A stretch of 64,000 nucleotides of DNA from Acidobacteriota bacterium (GTDB taxonomy: Bacteria > Acidobacteriota > Vicinamibacteria > Vicinamibacterales > SCN-69-37): positions 620,001 through 684,000 of the forward strand of contig JADJUS010000022.1 of NCBI GenBank assembly GCA_016716905.1, written 5' to 3'. A program made the position numbers and the translations under genes. Shown one piece after another: positions 63,887-64,000 of this stretch; within the stretch, counting starts at the first letter, position 1; each line of letters opens with the position of its first letter. A model generated the notes under the pieces. That model was not told the DNA's origin and made no database searches. It saw nothing but the letters and a program-made list of their open reading frames with translations.

Positions 63887-64000
63887 ATGCGACGATTCCG
63901 TATGAGTGATGCGGCGATTGGTGAGGCCTGGCAACGACGACAGCAGGGGGAGACGTACCGCGTGATTGCGGCGGCGCTGGGCTGTCATGAAGGGTCGGTC
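63887..64000 (+). CDS. Probable transposase, N-terminal helix-turn-helix only (partial)
   Basis: 38 codons are in the window: MRRFRMSDAAIGEAWQRRQQ followed by GETYRVIAAALGCHEGSV. The pattern, a basic start, a helix with W at the turn, then GE(T/S)xRxIAxxLGxxxxxV, is the helix-turn-helix found at the beginning of IS30-like transposases. Related regulators also carry it. TGGAGGG lies a few bases before the ATG at 63887. The gene runs off the right end of the window and nothing more can be said about its integrity. Confidence 0.45.
   Translation, partial: MRRFRMSDAAIGEAWQRRQQGETYRVIAAALGCHEGSV

Noticed and set aside
1..64000. tRNA, rRNA, integrase or prophage genes
   Set aside because: No cloverleaf-like or rRNA-like stretch and no phage genes were recognised. 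The only mobile gene is the partial transposase at the right end.

Overview
This is a GC-rich, gene-dense bacterial chromosome segment. The gene families point to an Acidobacteriota member, most likely of the Vicinamibacteria type. The pointers are a Ser/Thr kinase fused to a TolB-like propeller, a long FtsX/MacB-type permease with no ATPase beside it, several VWFA proteins with signal peptides, secreted lipoproteins, carboxypeptidase-regulatory-domain proteins and a TatT-type TRAP transporter. This placement is an inference: there is no rRNA or tRNA gene here. No gene-free stretch exceeds about 300 bases; the largest gaps (21261-21534, 28571-28789, 63689-63886) hold short inverted repeats.

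Layout. 1-3141: tail of a 6-phosphogluconate dehydrogenase, an internally deleted glucose-6-phosphate dehydrogenase and two paralogous lipoproteins. 3169-12502: GH51 arabinofuranosidase, GT87-like membrane glycosyltransferase, kinase-TolB protein with a small remnant of a second kinase gene in front of it, a VWFA protein and a carboxypeptidase-regulatory protein. 12561-18805: an atypical cytochrome P450 followed by a di-haem cytochrome c, a SelW-like selenoprotein with an in-frame UGA and a bacterial SECIS-like hairpin, a zinc-ribbon protein, an acid phosphatase lipoprotein and a DUF4440 protein. 18846-21756: ABC permease and ribbon-helix-helix regulator. 21681-28570: a tightly packed five-gene minus-strand operon (stand-alone adenylation enzyme, acyl-CoA-dehydrogenase-like oxidase, carrier protein, MBOAT-SGNH fusion, flavin-dependent halogenase-like enzyme). 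It resembles the route to pyrrolyl-carrier-protein in pyoluteorin, clorobiocin and prodigiosin biosynthesis, but with a membrane acyltransferase as the apparent off-loading step. It is the best candidate for an undescribed system.

28790-34653: secreted proteins, fatty-acid desaturase, EamA exporter and the F0 half of ATP synthase (atpZ-atpI-atpB-atpE-atpF) without any F1 gene. 34829-43542: two overlapping VWFA genes joined to a fused CobA-HemD gene, then a divergent TonB receptor / M1 peptidase pair and a membrane protein. 43596-49964: NAD synthetase, a tricorn-like propeller fused to gamma-glutamyltransferase, transketolase, a small membrane protein and a hibernation factor. 49993-55773: NAD-dependent isocitrate dehydrogenase, proline dehydrogenase and a TatT-DctP-DctQM TRAP transporter. 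55777-64000: aspartyl protease, M20 peptidase, CCA-adding enzyme, small conserved proteins, a coiled-coil protein with a heptanucleotide tract, YaeQ, an outer-membrane barrel, IF-1, a DEAD-box helicase and the start of a probable transposase.

Two genome-wide themes stand out. First, at least three families of palindromic repeats sit at gene ends. One of them (AAACGACCTCTGAGGT core) supplies the start region of two genes and the stop codon of another. Second, many genes have a TAnnnT -10 box only 5-9 bases before the start codon, which suggests widespread leaderless mRNAs.
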